Shown: positions 25,261 to 36,730 of the stretch, piece after piece | How the letters are laid out: every line of letters starts with the position of its first letter | Numbering within the stretch: the stretch's first letter is position 1 | Assembly: GCA_022578965.1 (NCBI GenBank) | Contig: MU400625.1 | Coordinates: 62,001-126,000, forward strand | Reading direction: 5' to 3' | Length of the DNA: 64,000 nucleotides | From: Xylaria sp. FL1777 | Lineage: Eukaryota; Ascomycota; Sordariomycetes; Xylariales; Xylariaceae | Program-made: the position numbers and the translations under genes | The notes under the pieces: model-generated | Seen by the model: only the letters and a program-made list of their open reading frames with translations | The model's database searches: none | What the model was told of the DNA's origin: nothing

Positions 25261-25742
25261 ATGAAGTTCCTCGCAATCCCCACTCTTCTTGCTGCAACCG
25301 TGCAGGCGCTCGCCATCGGCTTCACGAATGATATCCCGGTTGACGGCAACTACACGATCGGAACCGACTTCGTGTTGGAGTGGATAGCCTACGACGCGAG
25401 TCCCACGGACACGTTCCAGTTGTTGTTGTCGGCTTGGAACAATACCGTCAGCGGCTACATCCCGGGTCCCTTCGGATCACAGATCCCCGTACATGACTCC
25501 AAGGAAATCGTTCTTGCTGGTTAGTATAAGATCTCCCACAGGCCCTATCAGTCGGTTGAATCCTTATTAACCATCGTAAACCCCGACTAGACGCTGTGAA
25601 ATTCTCCGATGGGAGCTACTCCTGGAAAATCGAGCCCATTGATGATAGCGGAGTGTGGGAGGGCTTCGGGTTTTATTACTGCTTCACGGCACATTTCCCC
25701 TACACTTATGAGTCTCCTCGCCCATTCCACATCGTGGAGTGA
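25261..25742 (+). CDS. Small secreted protein, Kre9/Knh1-like fold suspected
   Basis: Two exons, 25261-25519 and 25591-25742, giving 136 aa. The 71-nt intron (GTTAGT...CTAG) is phase 1. It begins with a clear signal peptide (MKFLAIPTLLAATVQALA), cleaved near residue 18. The mature part is acidic and aromatic-rich with NYTIGTDFVLEW, FQLLLSAWNN, and a DGSYSWKIEPIDDSG turn. This pattern resembles the N-terminal domain of Ser/Thr-rich GPI-anchored Kre9/Knh1-type proteins, but no GPI tail is present. Only one Cys is visible, which argues against a disulfide-rich effector. Function unknown; secreted for certain, effector role possible. Confidence 0.85.
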
Positions 25743-26530
25743 GATGTCTTGCCGAGAATAGAAACGCTATCAAGCGGGAATAGCCTGTCCCTGTTCTAGG
25801 CAGTAATGTAATGGTCATAGCAGCTTATCTATGGGCTTGTCAAACGGACCTGCACGGACAAAACGAAGGGCGGTTTAATTATTTAACTGAAAATCATGAT
25901 AAATAAAGCTTCCCCTTTTCGGTGTATACGTATAGATCTATTTGAGACTACTATTGACATTTTACTTAACCTCAATATTGCATCAGAATTGCAGCTAAAG
26001 TAAGCGTTGCTGCTTGACAAGAAGGGATACTCATGAGACCACATTACGTCTTGATTGAAGAAGATTATTATTAAGGATGGGTAATTTTTGCTTATACCGT
26101 CTGTTTACATGAAAGAAATTACCAAGGCGAATAAAGGTGTTGAAGTGTTTTGCCGACAGCTTCTTCCCTTTATTTTGGGCTAGCAGCAAAGCACTAGAGT
26201 AATGATTATCTCCTAGGTTGCCTCCCGTATCTCTCTATCAACTTTTTTAAAACCAAATGTAATATAAATAAAAGACTGGTCGAAAACTCTCACATAGTTT
26301 TGCCCCCCAAAAAATCTGCCCTAGTGAAGAAAAGGGGAAATGGTGCTGAAAACGAATTCCTTAGAAGACTATTTTTCACAAAGCCCGTGTTACAGTCTAT
26401 TTATATAAAATAAATAACTTCACAAATCTCAAGTAGGATGAGAAGCTCCCTCTTCAGATCATAAAACCTCCAGCATCAGAGGTTTTGATATCAACTCTTG
26501 AAAATTTGGAAGCATAATCTTACTAGTATG
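25743..26530. other. Intergenic between convergent genes
   Basis: About 790 bp, very AT-rich. No coding frame. It presumably contains 3' ends of the secreted protein gene and the esterase gene. Confidence 0.5.
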
Positions 26531-27556
26531 CTAGGCTAATGCCTTTTCTAACCATTTGCTTGCTTCTTCGTAAATAGGCTTACACTTCTCCTCCCTCCTT
26601 CTCTTCTTCTCTGGCCTATACCCGAAATGGTGAGTAAATCCATGAGAACACCCTCTCGCCAATGTCCATTTATACGTGCCCTCCTCGAAGTCGTCTTCTC
26701 TATCACCCATTGTCCCGCGCCCTGCGAGTCCATTGATCATCTTCTGACTCTCTAGCCGCAACATATCCCATTCGGCTCCAATCACAGAGATCCAGAGCGG
26801 AAGATTTTCTTTTCTAGCGTAGCAAGGGCTAAGCAGAGGATTACGCCGGTTTTGGCCTGGAGAAACATATCCCCAGTCAAACCAATAACTCGAAAATTCG
26901 AGCGAATCTTTTGGGCCACCCTTGTAAGGACGGCTGTCTAGCTTTTCATTGGGAGGGTGGCTCCAATCCACAATGGGATAAAAGGTCAACAGTGCATTGA
27001 TCCTGCCCTTCAAAGAGGGCAATTGGCTCGCGCCAAGGGCGAGGTTCCCGCCTGCACTGAAGCCTCCTAGGACGACTTTGGTTTTGTCGATAGGCAAGCT
27101 GTCGTCAACGAGGACAGCCTCGATGAGAGCGCCTATGTCGAAAACGGCGACAGGGAACGGATATAAGGGTGCTTTAGAGTAGTTCAAAGAGACGATTAGC
27201 ATACCCGTCCGCTTTGCCCACATGATGCAGAAGTCATCGTCTTGTCGGGCATCGCAGACTGCAAATGCCCCGCCATGAATGTTTAGATAAAGCGGTAATA
27301 AAACCCCAGGCTTGTAGTTTGGTGGGTAGAAAACTCGGGTTTGAAGAGTTGGGCGACAGGGGTAGTACTTTATGAGAGTGGGACGTAAAAATGCCGGTCG
27401 TGGATAGAGAAGCCGGTGGACCGCAAATACGATAGAAACTAATATCTTGAAAGCCCAGAGCCTGATGAAGCAGTTTAGACGATGTGGAAATGGAAGACGG
27501 ACTTTAAGGAGAGGTGGTGAACCCTCTTGCGCAAGAGCAATCAGGGTCTCGGACAT
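26531..27556 (-). CDS. Hormone-sensitive-lipase-family esterase
   Basis: Single exon, 341 aa, starting MSETLIALAQEG. It has the alpha/beta hydrolase fold of the HSL (bacterial family IV) group: oxyanion motif HGGAF at 94-98, nucleophile motif GFSAGG at 165-170 (Ser167), and a candidate acid Asp in GAEWDML followed by the candidate His in GCSHGFTHHF. A hydrophobic stretch near residues 33-50 (LWAFKILVSIVFAV) could anchor it to a membrane. Such enzymes hydrolyse short or medium acyl esters; the substrate here is not predictable. No intron signs. Its start codon faces a gene-poor stretch. Confidence 0.92.
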   Translation of the reverse strand: MSETLIALAQEGSPPLLKVRLPFPHRLNCFIRLWAFKILVSIVFAVHRLLYPRPAFLRPTLIKYYPCRPTLQTRVFYPPNYKPGVLLPLYLNIHGGAFAVCDARQDDDFCIMWAKRTGMLIVSLNYSKAPLYPFPVAVFDIGALIEAVLVDDSLPIDKTKVVLGGFSAGGNLALGASQLPSLKGRINALLTFYPIVDWSHPPNEKLDSRPYKGGPKDSLEFSSYWFDWGYVSPGQNRRNPLLSPCYARKENLPLWISVIGAEWDMLRLESQKMINGLAGRGTMGDREDDFEEGTYKWTLARGCSHGFTHHFGYRPEKKRRREEKCKPIYEEASKWLEKALA

Positions 27557-29384
27557 TTTGAAACCTTTAATGAATGTCTCAATAAGGAATATTAAGTAAC
27601 TAGCTAAATGGAAAGTAAAGTTTTCTACTCCTCCTCCATACAGAAACCTCTACGCTGTTATAGTTATAGCCTAGGTTAGGGGACTGGCAACCTCCAAGAG
27701 TCGATGTCTTTATTTGTCAGCAGGTAACCAGGGGAAGCAAATAGCTATCGTGCTCAACAGTTTTTTTGCTGGGATTTGTGCAGCCTAATCAGGAAATTTC
27801 CAAGGCCGATTCGCATACTCTCCCCCTGTTCTCTAGCCATTGGCCTAAGTATAGGGCTGGCGCCTCAACAATCGTCAACTTATATATTAAGTCACGTTTC
27901 GTGGGCTATATTCGTAGAGTTCAAAATTGGAACAAGTCAAAGACAGCTCCAGATCAACTAGAAAGGGTCATATCTCGTCAGCGTGCTTTAGCTGGATGAG
28001 AACAAGGTTGGCATATAGAGATTTGTCTAGGTCAATATTTATCTAGTTAATTGCATCCGTTAAAACCTGATGAATAATTACTAGGGTACTCGAAGCTGAG
28101 ACTATTCCTATAGTTTCAGCATCCGAGAGAATCTCCGAGCCGCGGATTGCTCCTAGCCGACGAGCAAACGATGGCCACCTGGTAGCGCGTACTCGGCCGT
28201 ATTCCACTGCTCTAGCTTCGTGTTTGCCCAGACTTGCTCTTCTTTCTTTTCTTGTTTTTATATAGACGGACCGCGTATTATTGGTACTAAATCTAGTACT
28301 ACTTCATCCTGCCGTATCATAATCTCATTGCTGCCGACAGTGATCTAGACCACCATTCTCTCAAGGGATCATCTATGCACCCTAAAACCTATGGCCCCAG
28401 ACCACACGACTACTTTTGAAAAGGTCTAAGAGAAGGCCCATCTTAACAGATTATGGAAGAATCCCATATAGCATGGGGTCATTAACTCATATTGCCGAAA
28501 CGCGGAATCCCGCCCTACTTATCAAGCATGTGTAACTGGCGGTGACACAATGCTCTTCTCTCATTACCGATGCCGTGTATGACCCGTTTAAATCTGTATC
28601 GACCTGGTACACTTGCAGGATCACCGTGGGAGAGCGGAGGCTTTACCCCTTTTCTCGCGGCTGTGGGTAATACACTCCAATATAAGCGATGCTAGCATAG
28701 TAGCCGATGGCATTGATAAGTCGTGTGACGGTACAGTGAAAGTGCTAGGTAATACATTTAAAGAAAATCATCGCGACAAACTCGTACTTCACACTGGGAA
28801 ATATAGAATTTGGCAAATCCCTTTGGGTTGAGGTATAGTATGATAGAACGAACCTCCTTTTCTACTAGAGCTTTAGCTTGGATAATTCCCCATGACAAAT
28901 GTCTTACTACTACTGATAAAGGAACAGATATTTTGAATTGAGGAGCTGAAGATACGGTTATTAGACGTCAGGCGAATATATTCATCGGTACGGCCGGCAT
29001 ATCAGGTCGGGAAACATGCATGTACTACTACGTAAGGCACCCGGACTAGCCGTGTTCTATGTCATACCAAAAATCATGAGGGCTGGGGTATTGCGTCATA
29101 CAAAGAGTCGGAGATGTTAATATCAGTTGACAATGGATTATATTTATTGTCAACTGCGGCACACGGCCTTCCCAGTCACGTAATCTCGAACAGCTAAGCT
29201 CTCAAGCAACTGTTCCTTCAAGCAGTCTCGCTCACACACATATAAAATATATCCTCCCTGCCTCGCTATTAAGAGACTCATTTTTCTACTTTCGTTTTCT
29301 CCTTTGCTCAGGTTTAACCTGCAACCTACCCACGGCCAATGCTGGCTAGAAAGAGCGACGACTGAGTGAATACGTACTTTGACC
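27557..29384. other. Intergenic between esterase and P450
   Basis: 1.8 kb. Frames at 27766-27999 and 28613-28831 (+) have no recognisable domain. The upstream portion includes a CCTAGG palindrome at 27670. Nothing else is supported. Confidence 0.5.
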
Positions 29385-31130
29385 ATGGCTCTCACCTCGA
29401 TTACCACGACACTTTTTGGCCTAATACTAGCCTACATAATCTGGACCGCTATTACTTTGCAGCTTAACTTGCGGAAAGCTCGTGCGATTGGCGTTCCCTG
29501 CATTTGCATCCCAATCGACGCAAACAGCGTGCTGTGGGCAGCCATCCAGCCTTTCGTCTGGAGTATACTCGATCGGCTCCCCTTTAAATGGACTTCGTAC
29601 CCAGACTTTATTCGTTATATCCGCAGAGGTTGGCCGTACACCGACAGGTCCGAAACACACCTTCGCTTGGGACCAGTCTGGGCTCTTGTGACTCCCGTCA
29701 CGATGTACTTGTACGTCGCAGACCCGAATGCTATCAGAGAGATCTTCGCCAGGCGAAGCGACTTTGTTCGACCTCTCGAAGAATACAGTATTAGATCACA
29801 CTCATCACGTGTAGAAGGCGGTACCTGCTAATCGCTAATAGAACTTTTGGAGGTTTATGGCCCTTGCATCTCAAGCGCTGGGCATGACTGGGCTCGTCAC
29901 CGCAAGGTTCTCGCGGCGCCTTTCAACGAGAGCATCATGGAGTTTGTGTGGAATGAGTCTCTTCGCCAAGCAAGAAGTATGCTCCGTTCCTGGACATCTG
30001 TCCATGAGCCGGGGATCACTAGCATGCAAAGAGATACGAGGACCCTATCTCTCAATGTGCTTGCATCTGCAGCATTTCGCAAGTCCTACAAGTTCCACGG
30101 ATCAGCCGAGCCTGCGATAGATGAGGCAAGCAGCTATCGTGACTCACTACAAATCGTTCTCGACAATATTGTCCCTCTGATGATTATCCCTTATGGTCTT
30201 CTGGCTAGTCCCATTGTTCCGAAGAGCTGGGCCAGGGTAGGCAAGGCCGCAGCGTCTTTTAAAGAGCATATGAGACAGATGCTTGAGAAAGAGACGGCAA
30301 CATTGAAACAGGGAGAGCCAGGTTCGGGTGGGATAATAACGCCCTTTGCACATGCTCTTCAAATATATAGCCAAGATACGAAGGCTTCCGAACTGGGCTC
30401 CAACAAAGTGAAAAGGGGCCTCTCTATGGACGAGATTTTCGGTAACATGTTCGTGATCAACTTTGCCGGCCATGATACGACAGCGGTTACCTTCTCGTTT
30501 AGTATGATACTGTTGGCTGCAAACCCCTCAGTTCAAGAGTGGATATCAGAAGAGATTTCCGCAGTTACCAAAGATATACCCCTGGAGGAATGGGACTACA
30601 AAACCCTCTTCCCGGCACTCAAGCGTTGCCGCGCTGTCATGCTCGAGACCTTGCGCGTCTACCCTCCTATAATGTTACTGCCTAAATTGACATTTCGAAC
30701 AGCGCAGACAATTCCAGTGGGCGACCAAACGCTTGTAATCCCGCCCAATGTTAATACGACTATATGCTTGAAAGCCGTGCAGTCCCATCCAGATTACTGG
30801 CCTGACCCAGACACCTGGAATCCTTCCCGTTGGATATCCCAAACAGCAACGGGGCTCAATGAAGAGCTTTTAGAAGCGAAACCAAACACTTATTTCCCCT
30901 GGTCGGATGGACCCCAAAAGTGTCCTGGGAGGAAGTTTTCTGAGGTCGAGGCGGTAGCGGTCCTTGCTTGCCTGTTCAAAAAACACCGCCTACATGTGAA
31001 GAAAAAGGCATATGAAAGCGATGAAGCCGCAAAACAGAGACTCATGAAGTGCACCCAAGATGTCTGTCTAGAGGCACTGTTGAAAATGACCAATCCTGAC
31101 CAGGTCACATTGATTTGCAAGGAAGTTTGA
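29385..31130 (+). CDS. Cytochrome P450 monooxygenase
   Basis: Two exons, 29385-29787 and 29842-31130, giving 563 aa. The 54-nt intron is GTATTA...AATAG with two CTAAT branch candidates and joins PLEEYK to LLEVYGP. An N-terminal membrane anchor (TLFGLILAYIIWTAITL) is followed by a P450 body with I-helix AGHDTT (about 343-348), K-helix ETLR (403-406), PxxW-type DPDTWNPSRW, and the haem loop WSDGPQKCPGRK with the ligand Cys near 495. All signature residues are present, so it should be an active ER monooxygenase. The family cannot be named from sequence alone. A SAM methyltransferase follows on the same strand, about 950 bp downstream. Confidence 0.95.
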
Positions 31131-32076
31131 CGTGGGTTGGCTGATATTTAAGCGTACCGATCCCTTACTGTGATAATGGATAGAGCTGATGTGATACGCA
31201 TTTAGACGGTTGCCAAATAGTAACCGATATGAATCAAAATTTGAGACTACTGTGTGTCACCTTTTAAGATATTTTCCGGTGAGACGGAGCTTCCGTCGAC
31301 TTTTGCACTCGCCTTTGCTGGCTTTCTCCGCTAATAATCTTCCCTAAAGCACATGAATTGCTTGATTAGTAGTTTCTCATGTTAACTCTGCCACACTCTC
31401 TGAATAGTTGGCTATAACCTAAAGAGTTGTGAATATAATTGTGTTGAATCAGCTCATATCAAATCTTATGTCCTCATCTTGGGATCAGATGTTAGATACC
31501 TACTGTACTGAGCTAAGTAGGTAGTATACTTGGATTATGGACTAGCATGTCGACCGCAACCTGTCCCCTGGTTCTTTAAAAACTTAACATCTTCGCACCG
31601 AGAACTAACATGACACATATCATAATCCGAGACTGTCCTTTCACAGCAATATGCTAGTCATAGCAGCATTGACAATCCCTCGCGATGTCGGTGTTAGCAA
31701 GAGGACCGGAACTATCTTGGTATCCGTTTAAACGGCGAGAAATGGCTATACGTATCAATTTTCAAAATCACTTAGCAAATAACCCCACTCAAAACGAGTA
31801 GCTCAATACATGTTCGAATACAATTGCCTACGGTACTATCAAGCTGAGGAGCTATGTTAGCCAATCGCTTGCCCCATCGGCTACTTTTCTCATGTACCCT
31901 GATGGCCGGAGACTTTCCGGGGGTTTATATACTTATTCCGGCGACATTAAATGTCGGCGAGAGGTAAATATATAATAATGGCGATAGAATAATTGCTCAG
32001 GCAATAATCAGTTACGTGGTACCACTCCTCAGATTATCTTGTTTGTTGTAATACGACGCACCCACAAACTATCAAA
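31131..32076. other. Intergenic between P450 and methyltransferase
   Basis: 945 bp with no gene. A short inverted repeat around 31903-31960 (GGCCGGAGACTTTCCGG and CCGGCGACATTAAATGTCGGCG) could form hairpins upstream of the methyltransferase. Confidence 0.45.
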
Positions 32077-33124
32077 ATGGCGAAAGCGCGAGAAGAGCTG
32101 GGGAAGATGTTCAAGACATTCTCCTCCAACTTTGATTTTGAGCGACTAGAAAAGTTTATCGAGGATTCGGAGAGAATGATGAGACGCCCTGCGGGATTAC
32201 TCCTCGCGCAAGCTGGCCTCGACGCGTCTACGAGCAAGCCCTTTTCTCTGTTGGATCACGCTTGCGGAACTGGTCCTATTGCAGCGCACTTACAGGAGAA
32301 CGTGGATAAACAGGTGCTGTCGCGAAGTAAGATGGTGTGTGCGGACATCAGTGATAATCTCGTTGGTACTTTGAAAAAGCGTGCTGAAAAGCACAAATGG
32401 GTCAATGTCGAGACCGCCATTCTTGATGCCCAGGTATAATCTCGTCCTGCACAGATGACGGAATTGAATCTAATTAATGATGATATCAGAACTCCGGTCT
32501 CCCTGAGCAGTCTTTCTCTCATGTTACCATGAATTTCGCCATGCATGTGATCCCAGACCCGGGAGCCGTTCTGCAAGGTGAGTGACGCCATCCTCCAAGG
32601 AAGGGGTATCGCAGAGTTTGGCAAAGTGCGTGGCAGAGCATCCATCGCTAATGAACTTGGTAGAGGTGATGCGAGTTCTGCAGCCCGGCGGTACGTTGGC
32701 CTTCACGGTGTGGCATAAGGACAACTCGGGTTGGGTGCCGGACATGAGGTCAAGCTTTGAGGCGCTGCCGTTCGACGCGCCAATGCCAAGCCCGATGCCA
32801 ATGGCGCCTAATAGTAGACCAGAGTTTATCGACCCCGACCTCATCCCGGAGCAACTTCGACACTACGGTTTCGAGGATGTCGATGTCCGGACGGCAGAAC
32901 ATATTGTGCGGATGGAGAGTGCCGACGACTATCTGCGCACCTTCGAGATGATGAAGGACTGGATGATGCAGGCGTACTGGAGTGAAGAGAGTAAGGAGAA
33001 AGCAAAGGGTATGCTCGATGATCACATCGTGTCGCATCTGACGGAGAAGCACAAGGGACAGGGTTGGGATCTGTCATGGACATTGATTTTGGCGACTTGT
33101 CGGAAGCCCAGCAAACTGACTTGA
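32077..33124 (+). CDS. SAM-dependent methyltransferase (class I)
   Basis: Three exons, 32077-32433, 32490-32577 and 32664-33124, giving 301 aa. Introns are 56 nt (GTATAA...TCAG) and 86 nt (GTGAGT...GTAG). SAM motif I is LLDHACGTGPIAAHL, with the acidic loop CADISDNLV. The second motif region is NFAMHVIPDPGAVLQE and then VMRVLQPGGTLAFTVWH, the hallmark of UbiE/Methyltransf_11-like small-molecule methyltransferases. The C-terminal half (EFIDPDLIPEQLRHYGFEDV) is typical of fungal secondary-metabolism or stress-linked homologues. The substrate is unknown. No signal peptide. The gene lies between a P450 and a membrane protein on the same strand. Confidence 0.92.
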
Positions 33125-33761
33125 GATCATACCATTCGGGGCGAGGATTTATAGCTGTTTTGTCGAAATGATATGCTGAAGGGAGAGTGTGTGTATGAAG
33201 AGAAGGAAAAGGAGGAAAAGAGTTTCTTTTATCTCCTACTACCTAGGTTCCTCGCTTATCTACTCTAATAGTAGACATGTAGGCCTTATACAATTCCACC
33301 GGAAGGAGATACATACTTACCTACCTCTTTACACACTCATACCTAGGTATTCTTGGGGATGTTCTTGCCCAAGACAGAGCCCCAAGATACCCCGGATTCC
33401 CCACATATCTGGCGAGATAGCTGTGATGCACCGTGTACCGTGAGAGATAAGAACACTTGCACTGTATGAGCGTCAGTAGGTACCACCACGCCGTTGGCGC
33501 TTTAACCTTTTAACAGGTGTCGATAAGGAAATCTGGACAGCATCATATTGACGGCAATACTATCACCACCGCTACCGCCATCTCTCTCGAAAATCTCAAA
33601 CCACTAGACCGGACAGCGACATCGACATCGACATCGACATGTCAGAGCTGCCGCCGTAGTACCTGAAACTGCATTTTCATTAATCCACGGCATTCTTCGA
33701 TATACATGTATCATTACGTCGCGACCTGTACTGTACGCCATCCGCATCCGGGACCAGAATC
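33125..33761. other. Intergenic
   Basis: 637 bp. It contains two ACCTAGGT palindromes (33241-33248 and 33341-33348) and a GACATC triplet-like repeat (33613-33640). No gene seen. Confidence 0.45.
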
Positions 33762-34744
33762 ATGCCGCCTCCCCCCATCGCCCGCCTCGTTCTGAGCGTG
33801 GTCGCGTTTCTGTGTCTGTTCCAGCTTGCCGTCGCCAAGTCGAGCTTGGAGGAGGGCGTGCTGCCGTCCTACCACTATGGCGCTCCCATCCCGGTCGAGT
33901 GCATGAACCGTAGCATGTGAGCTCTCCCATATAGTCGCTATGCAGTGTCTTTGTCTTTGTCTTCTTGCTGATGCTAGAGTCCGGCGACAGAGAGACGGGC
34001 GAGCACATCCAGGACTCGCGCGACCAGATCCAGTGGATTCCCTTCCCCGTCTGCAACGAGACCGGCAAGCCGCTCGAGTTCCATTACGGCATCGAGACCG
34101 AGCTCAACTGCACCATCCCCATCATCGACGACCCCTTCTTCCACCTCCTCGAGTTCTACGTCCACAGCGACGCGCCCCTCGCCTGCCGCCTCCCCTCGCG
34201 ACCGCCCGCCCACGTCGAGCTGATCGGCGAGAAGCCCATTGAGACCGAGTATATACCCCTGGTCTTCGCCCTCGCCGGCACCCTCCAGCTCAGCCACATG
34301 CACATCAGCACCCATCTCAACGTGCTGCTACACAGCACCCCGAAACACCACATCCACCCTCACGATAGTGGTGTGCTCGATAGCGGCGCCGCCTACAGCA
34401 CCAGTCCGCTCAGTCACATGACCGGCAGCGACACGCGCCGTCTCGTCATTGGCGACCCCTTACCCCTGAGCTTCAGCGTCCGCTGGTTCCCCACCCCAGC
34501 ACTGCCCAAGACCGAGGGCAAGGTTGAGTGGCAGGGCATGGGCGGACATATCTACGCCAGCACTGTCTTTTACTCCATTGTGTCGTTCATTGCCGGAGTG
34601 CTAGGATCCGGCGCTTACTTTTTCGGCGTCATACTGCCTAAGAGGCTACGGGGGAGAGGGCTTGGTGGTGCTACGCCACTTGGTTACGGGTTAAATGGTA
34701 AGGGTGTAGGGAATGGTTGGGGTTACTCGAAGCGCATCGACTAG
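33762..34744 (+). CDS. Secretory-pathway membrane protein of unknown function
   Basis: Exon 1 starts at 33762 with MPPPPIARLVLSVVAFLCLF, a signal peptide, and reads to PIPVECMNR near 33911. Exon 2 starts about 33978 and runs to 34744 with NETGKP and NCTIP glycosylation sites, LAGTLQLSHMHI, GDPLPLSFSVRWFPTP and a C-terminal membrane segment (STVFYSIVSFIAGVLGSGAYFF) before a Gly-rich basic tail. About 274-310 aa. The best-looking donor (AT|GTGAGC, 33917) and acceptor (CTAG|AG, 33977) are out of frame by one; an in-frame join needs the weaker donor GTAGCA at 33910. I believe it is a conserved fungal ER protein of unknown role, from its pattern of conserved-looking blocks, but cannot name it. Confidence 0.75.
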
Positions 34745-35045
34745 GCAGGCTTTTAATTTACCCCTTTTAAGGGTGGCGAACAGACGGACCCTGTTCTTGT
34801 ACATACTAATAGATTACGAGGAATCATGTCGGCTGTATGGAGTGATGATTTTGGCTGTAGCAATAGGAGTTTACGGCATCGGGGCTCGAATTCAAAATGC
34901 CTACGGGATCGGCTCTTCTTTTCACAAACTTTCTTCCTGGCACATTATACATACTCTTAATATCTATATTGGGACGCTACATATATCATGTAACCTATCC
35001 AATGTGCTATTCCGACGGTTTTAATTGACTTACGCAATAGCAACA

Positions 35046-36018
35046 CTATTGTACTTTCTTCACCCCATCGGCGACTTGTATGCGTTGCAGAACCCGAGCG
35101 TACATATCAACAGTTAACAAAACAGCTAAACATCGATATCAGCTAAGCGGTTATAGAACGCGGCAAGTGAAGATTTAATCCACACAAGAGCGAAGTAATA
35201 AAATGAAATACTCACCAAGAGCAAAGTAACCCCCATAAAGCCCTCCCATGATCACGGCCTTCTGCTCCAAGGTGACGACGGCGGGGTCCCAGAACGCAGC
35301 CTCGTAGATGCAGGTGAGGGTGGTGAGGGCCGTCTCGAGCCCGTACACGAGCAGCAGGAGCTCCGAGGCGCCGGACCGCACGCCGCCCCAGATGGCGCGC
35401 ACCGCCCACAGCGAGACGGGCAGGTGGAACACGAGCTCGAAGAAGGCGAACAGCGGGAAGAAATTCGGGACCTCCACCGGCGGCGGCTGGAAGAACTGGT
35501 CGTTGTACGCCGCCGCGTAGTACCTGCGCAGCTCCCCCAGGAACCGCAGCGGCGCGTCGTGGGGTTCCCAGAGGGCGCGCGGGTATAGCGGGACTAGGTC
35601 TACGCCTGCGTCGTGGTGTTAGTTTGACCGAGTTGGTGTGAAAGGGGGGATCGTGTTTGTGAGAGAATGCTGTGAAGAGTTGTGCTCGTGGGTGAGCGGA
35701 TGGGAGGTGGATTTGGTGTGAATGGTGTGTTTGTTGGCAATTCGCCTGCTCTTGTCCCATTGCCGCCATTTTTTCATCATCTCATAAATCGCATGAGACG
35801 GGGACATGGCTGCCCTCATTTTAACAGTGGACTGTCTGACGAAAATGATTCCCTGAATGGGAGATACGACACAGGGCCCCGAACATTGCCGGCCTTGAGT
35901 CCGGATCTTCTGGGTAGTTTCATATGAGGACCAAACACTTACAGAAGAGAACCGGGATGTGAATTAGAAAGTAGACCAGGTAAACTCGGTCTAAGACCGA
36001 TCGTGTTGCGGATGCCAT
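35046..36018 (-). CDS. EXPERA-domain (TMEM97/sigma-2 receptor-like) membrane protein
   Basis: Three exons, 36018-35943, 35605-35216 and 35125-35046, giving 181 aa. It begins MASATRSVLDRVYLVYFLIH and continues VDLVPLYPRALWEPHDAP, EVPNFFPLFAFFELVFHLPV, LLLLVYGLETALTTLTCIYE and VDMYARVLQR. Four hydrophobic helices with buried Asp/Glu are the mark of the EXPERA family, which includes sterol isomerase EBP, TM6SF2 and TMEM97. Size equals TMEM97 (about 176 aa). Role in sterol or lipid homeostasis at the ER is inferred from the family. The first intron is 337 nt, long for this window; the second is 90 nt (GTGAGT...TTTAG). Confidence 0.9.
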
Positions 36019-36730
36019 TTCTGTTTCCCTGGCAGGTAATGAGTGAAGTAAGATTTAGCCAGGAATGAATGTTGTTGAGGTGAATATGCAAGGTCTTCAT
36101 AAAATAAGATTGCCATGTGTATACACTGTGGGGAGCACTGTATATCTTACTGTAGATCCTTCAGGGTAGTATCTCGGGTTCAGGGGCTACGGCACTCCTC
36201 TATACTAATTGTTTGTGAGTATGAGGCTGCCACGAACTTGGTGGGTGGTTCGCATTGGAATTCTTCAGAGGCATACGTGCTTCAGAATTGGATTTCATCT
36301 AAATCCAATTTCTTCATGCTTATCTCGTGCTCAATCTCTGAGAACTGTCTTAGAAGTACTTATGTTAGTACAACAATGTAGCTGTCGTTCTTAGCGTAGA
36401 CCATGCTGACAGCATAGTAATAGCTTAGAATATTTTTTAAAACAAGTGTGCACCCCATATCAACCTGCTCGCAGCTATGCCACTACCTAATATACGCAAC
36501 TACCGAGTAAATGCGGATTACTTAGAGGACAGAAGGTTGACGTTATGCTTGGTGTGCGATAACTGAACAGCTCTAAAATCGAACATGGTAGCTGGAATAT
36601 ATAAAAGAAGCCTGGTAGCCCCTGAACATGCATGGATGAGATAGTGCGAAACATAACGTTATAGATATCAACCCTGCGTAGAACATTGACATATGCCACC
36701 ACCTACCACCGTATAACTAAAAAGCCACAT
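36019..36730. other. Intergenic
   Basis: About 710 bp between the EXPERA gene start and the CorA-like gene stop. No supported coding frame. Confidence 0.5.

Noticed and set aside
28613..28831. 72-codon plus frame
   Set aside because: No recognised domain, no spliced context, in a gene-poor AT-rich stretch.
26531..33124. Secondary-metabolite gene cluster
   Set aside because: Only tailoring-type enzymes are present; no synthase, transporter or Zn2Cys6 regulator is seen, so a cluster is not claimed.
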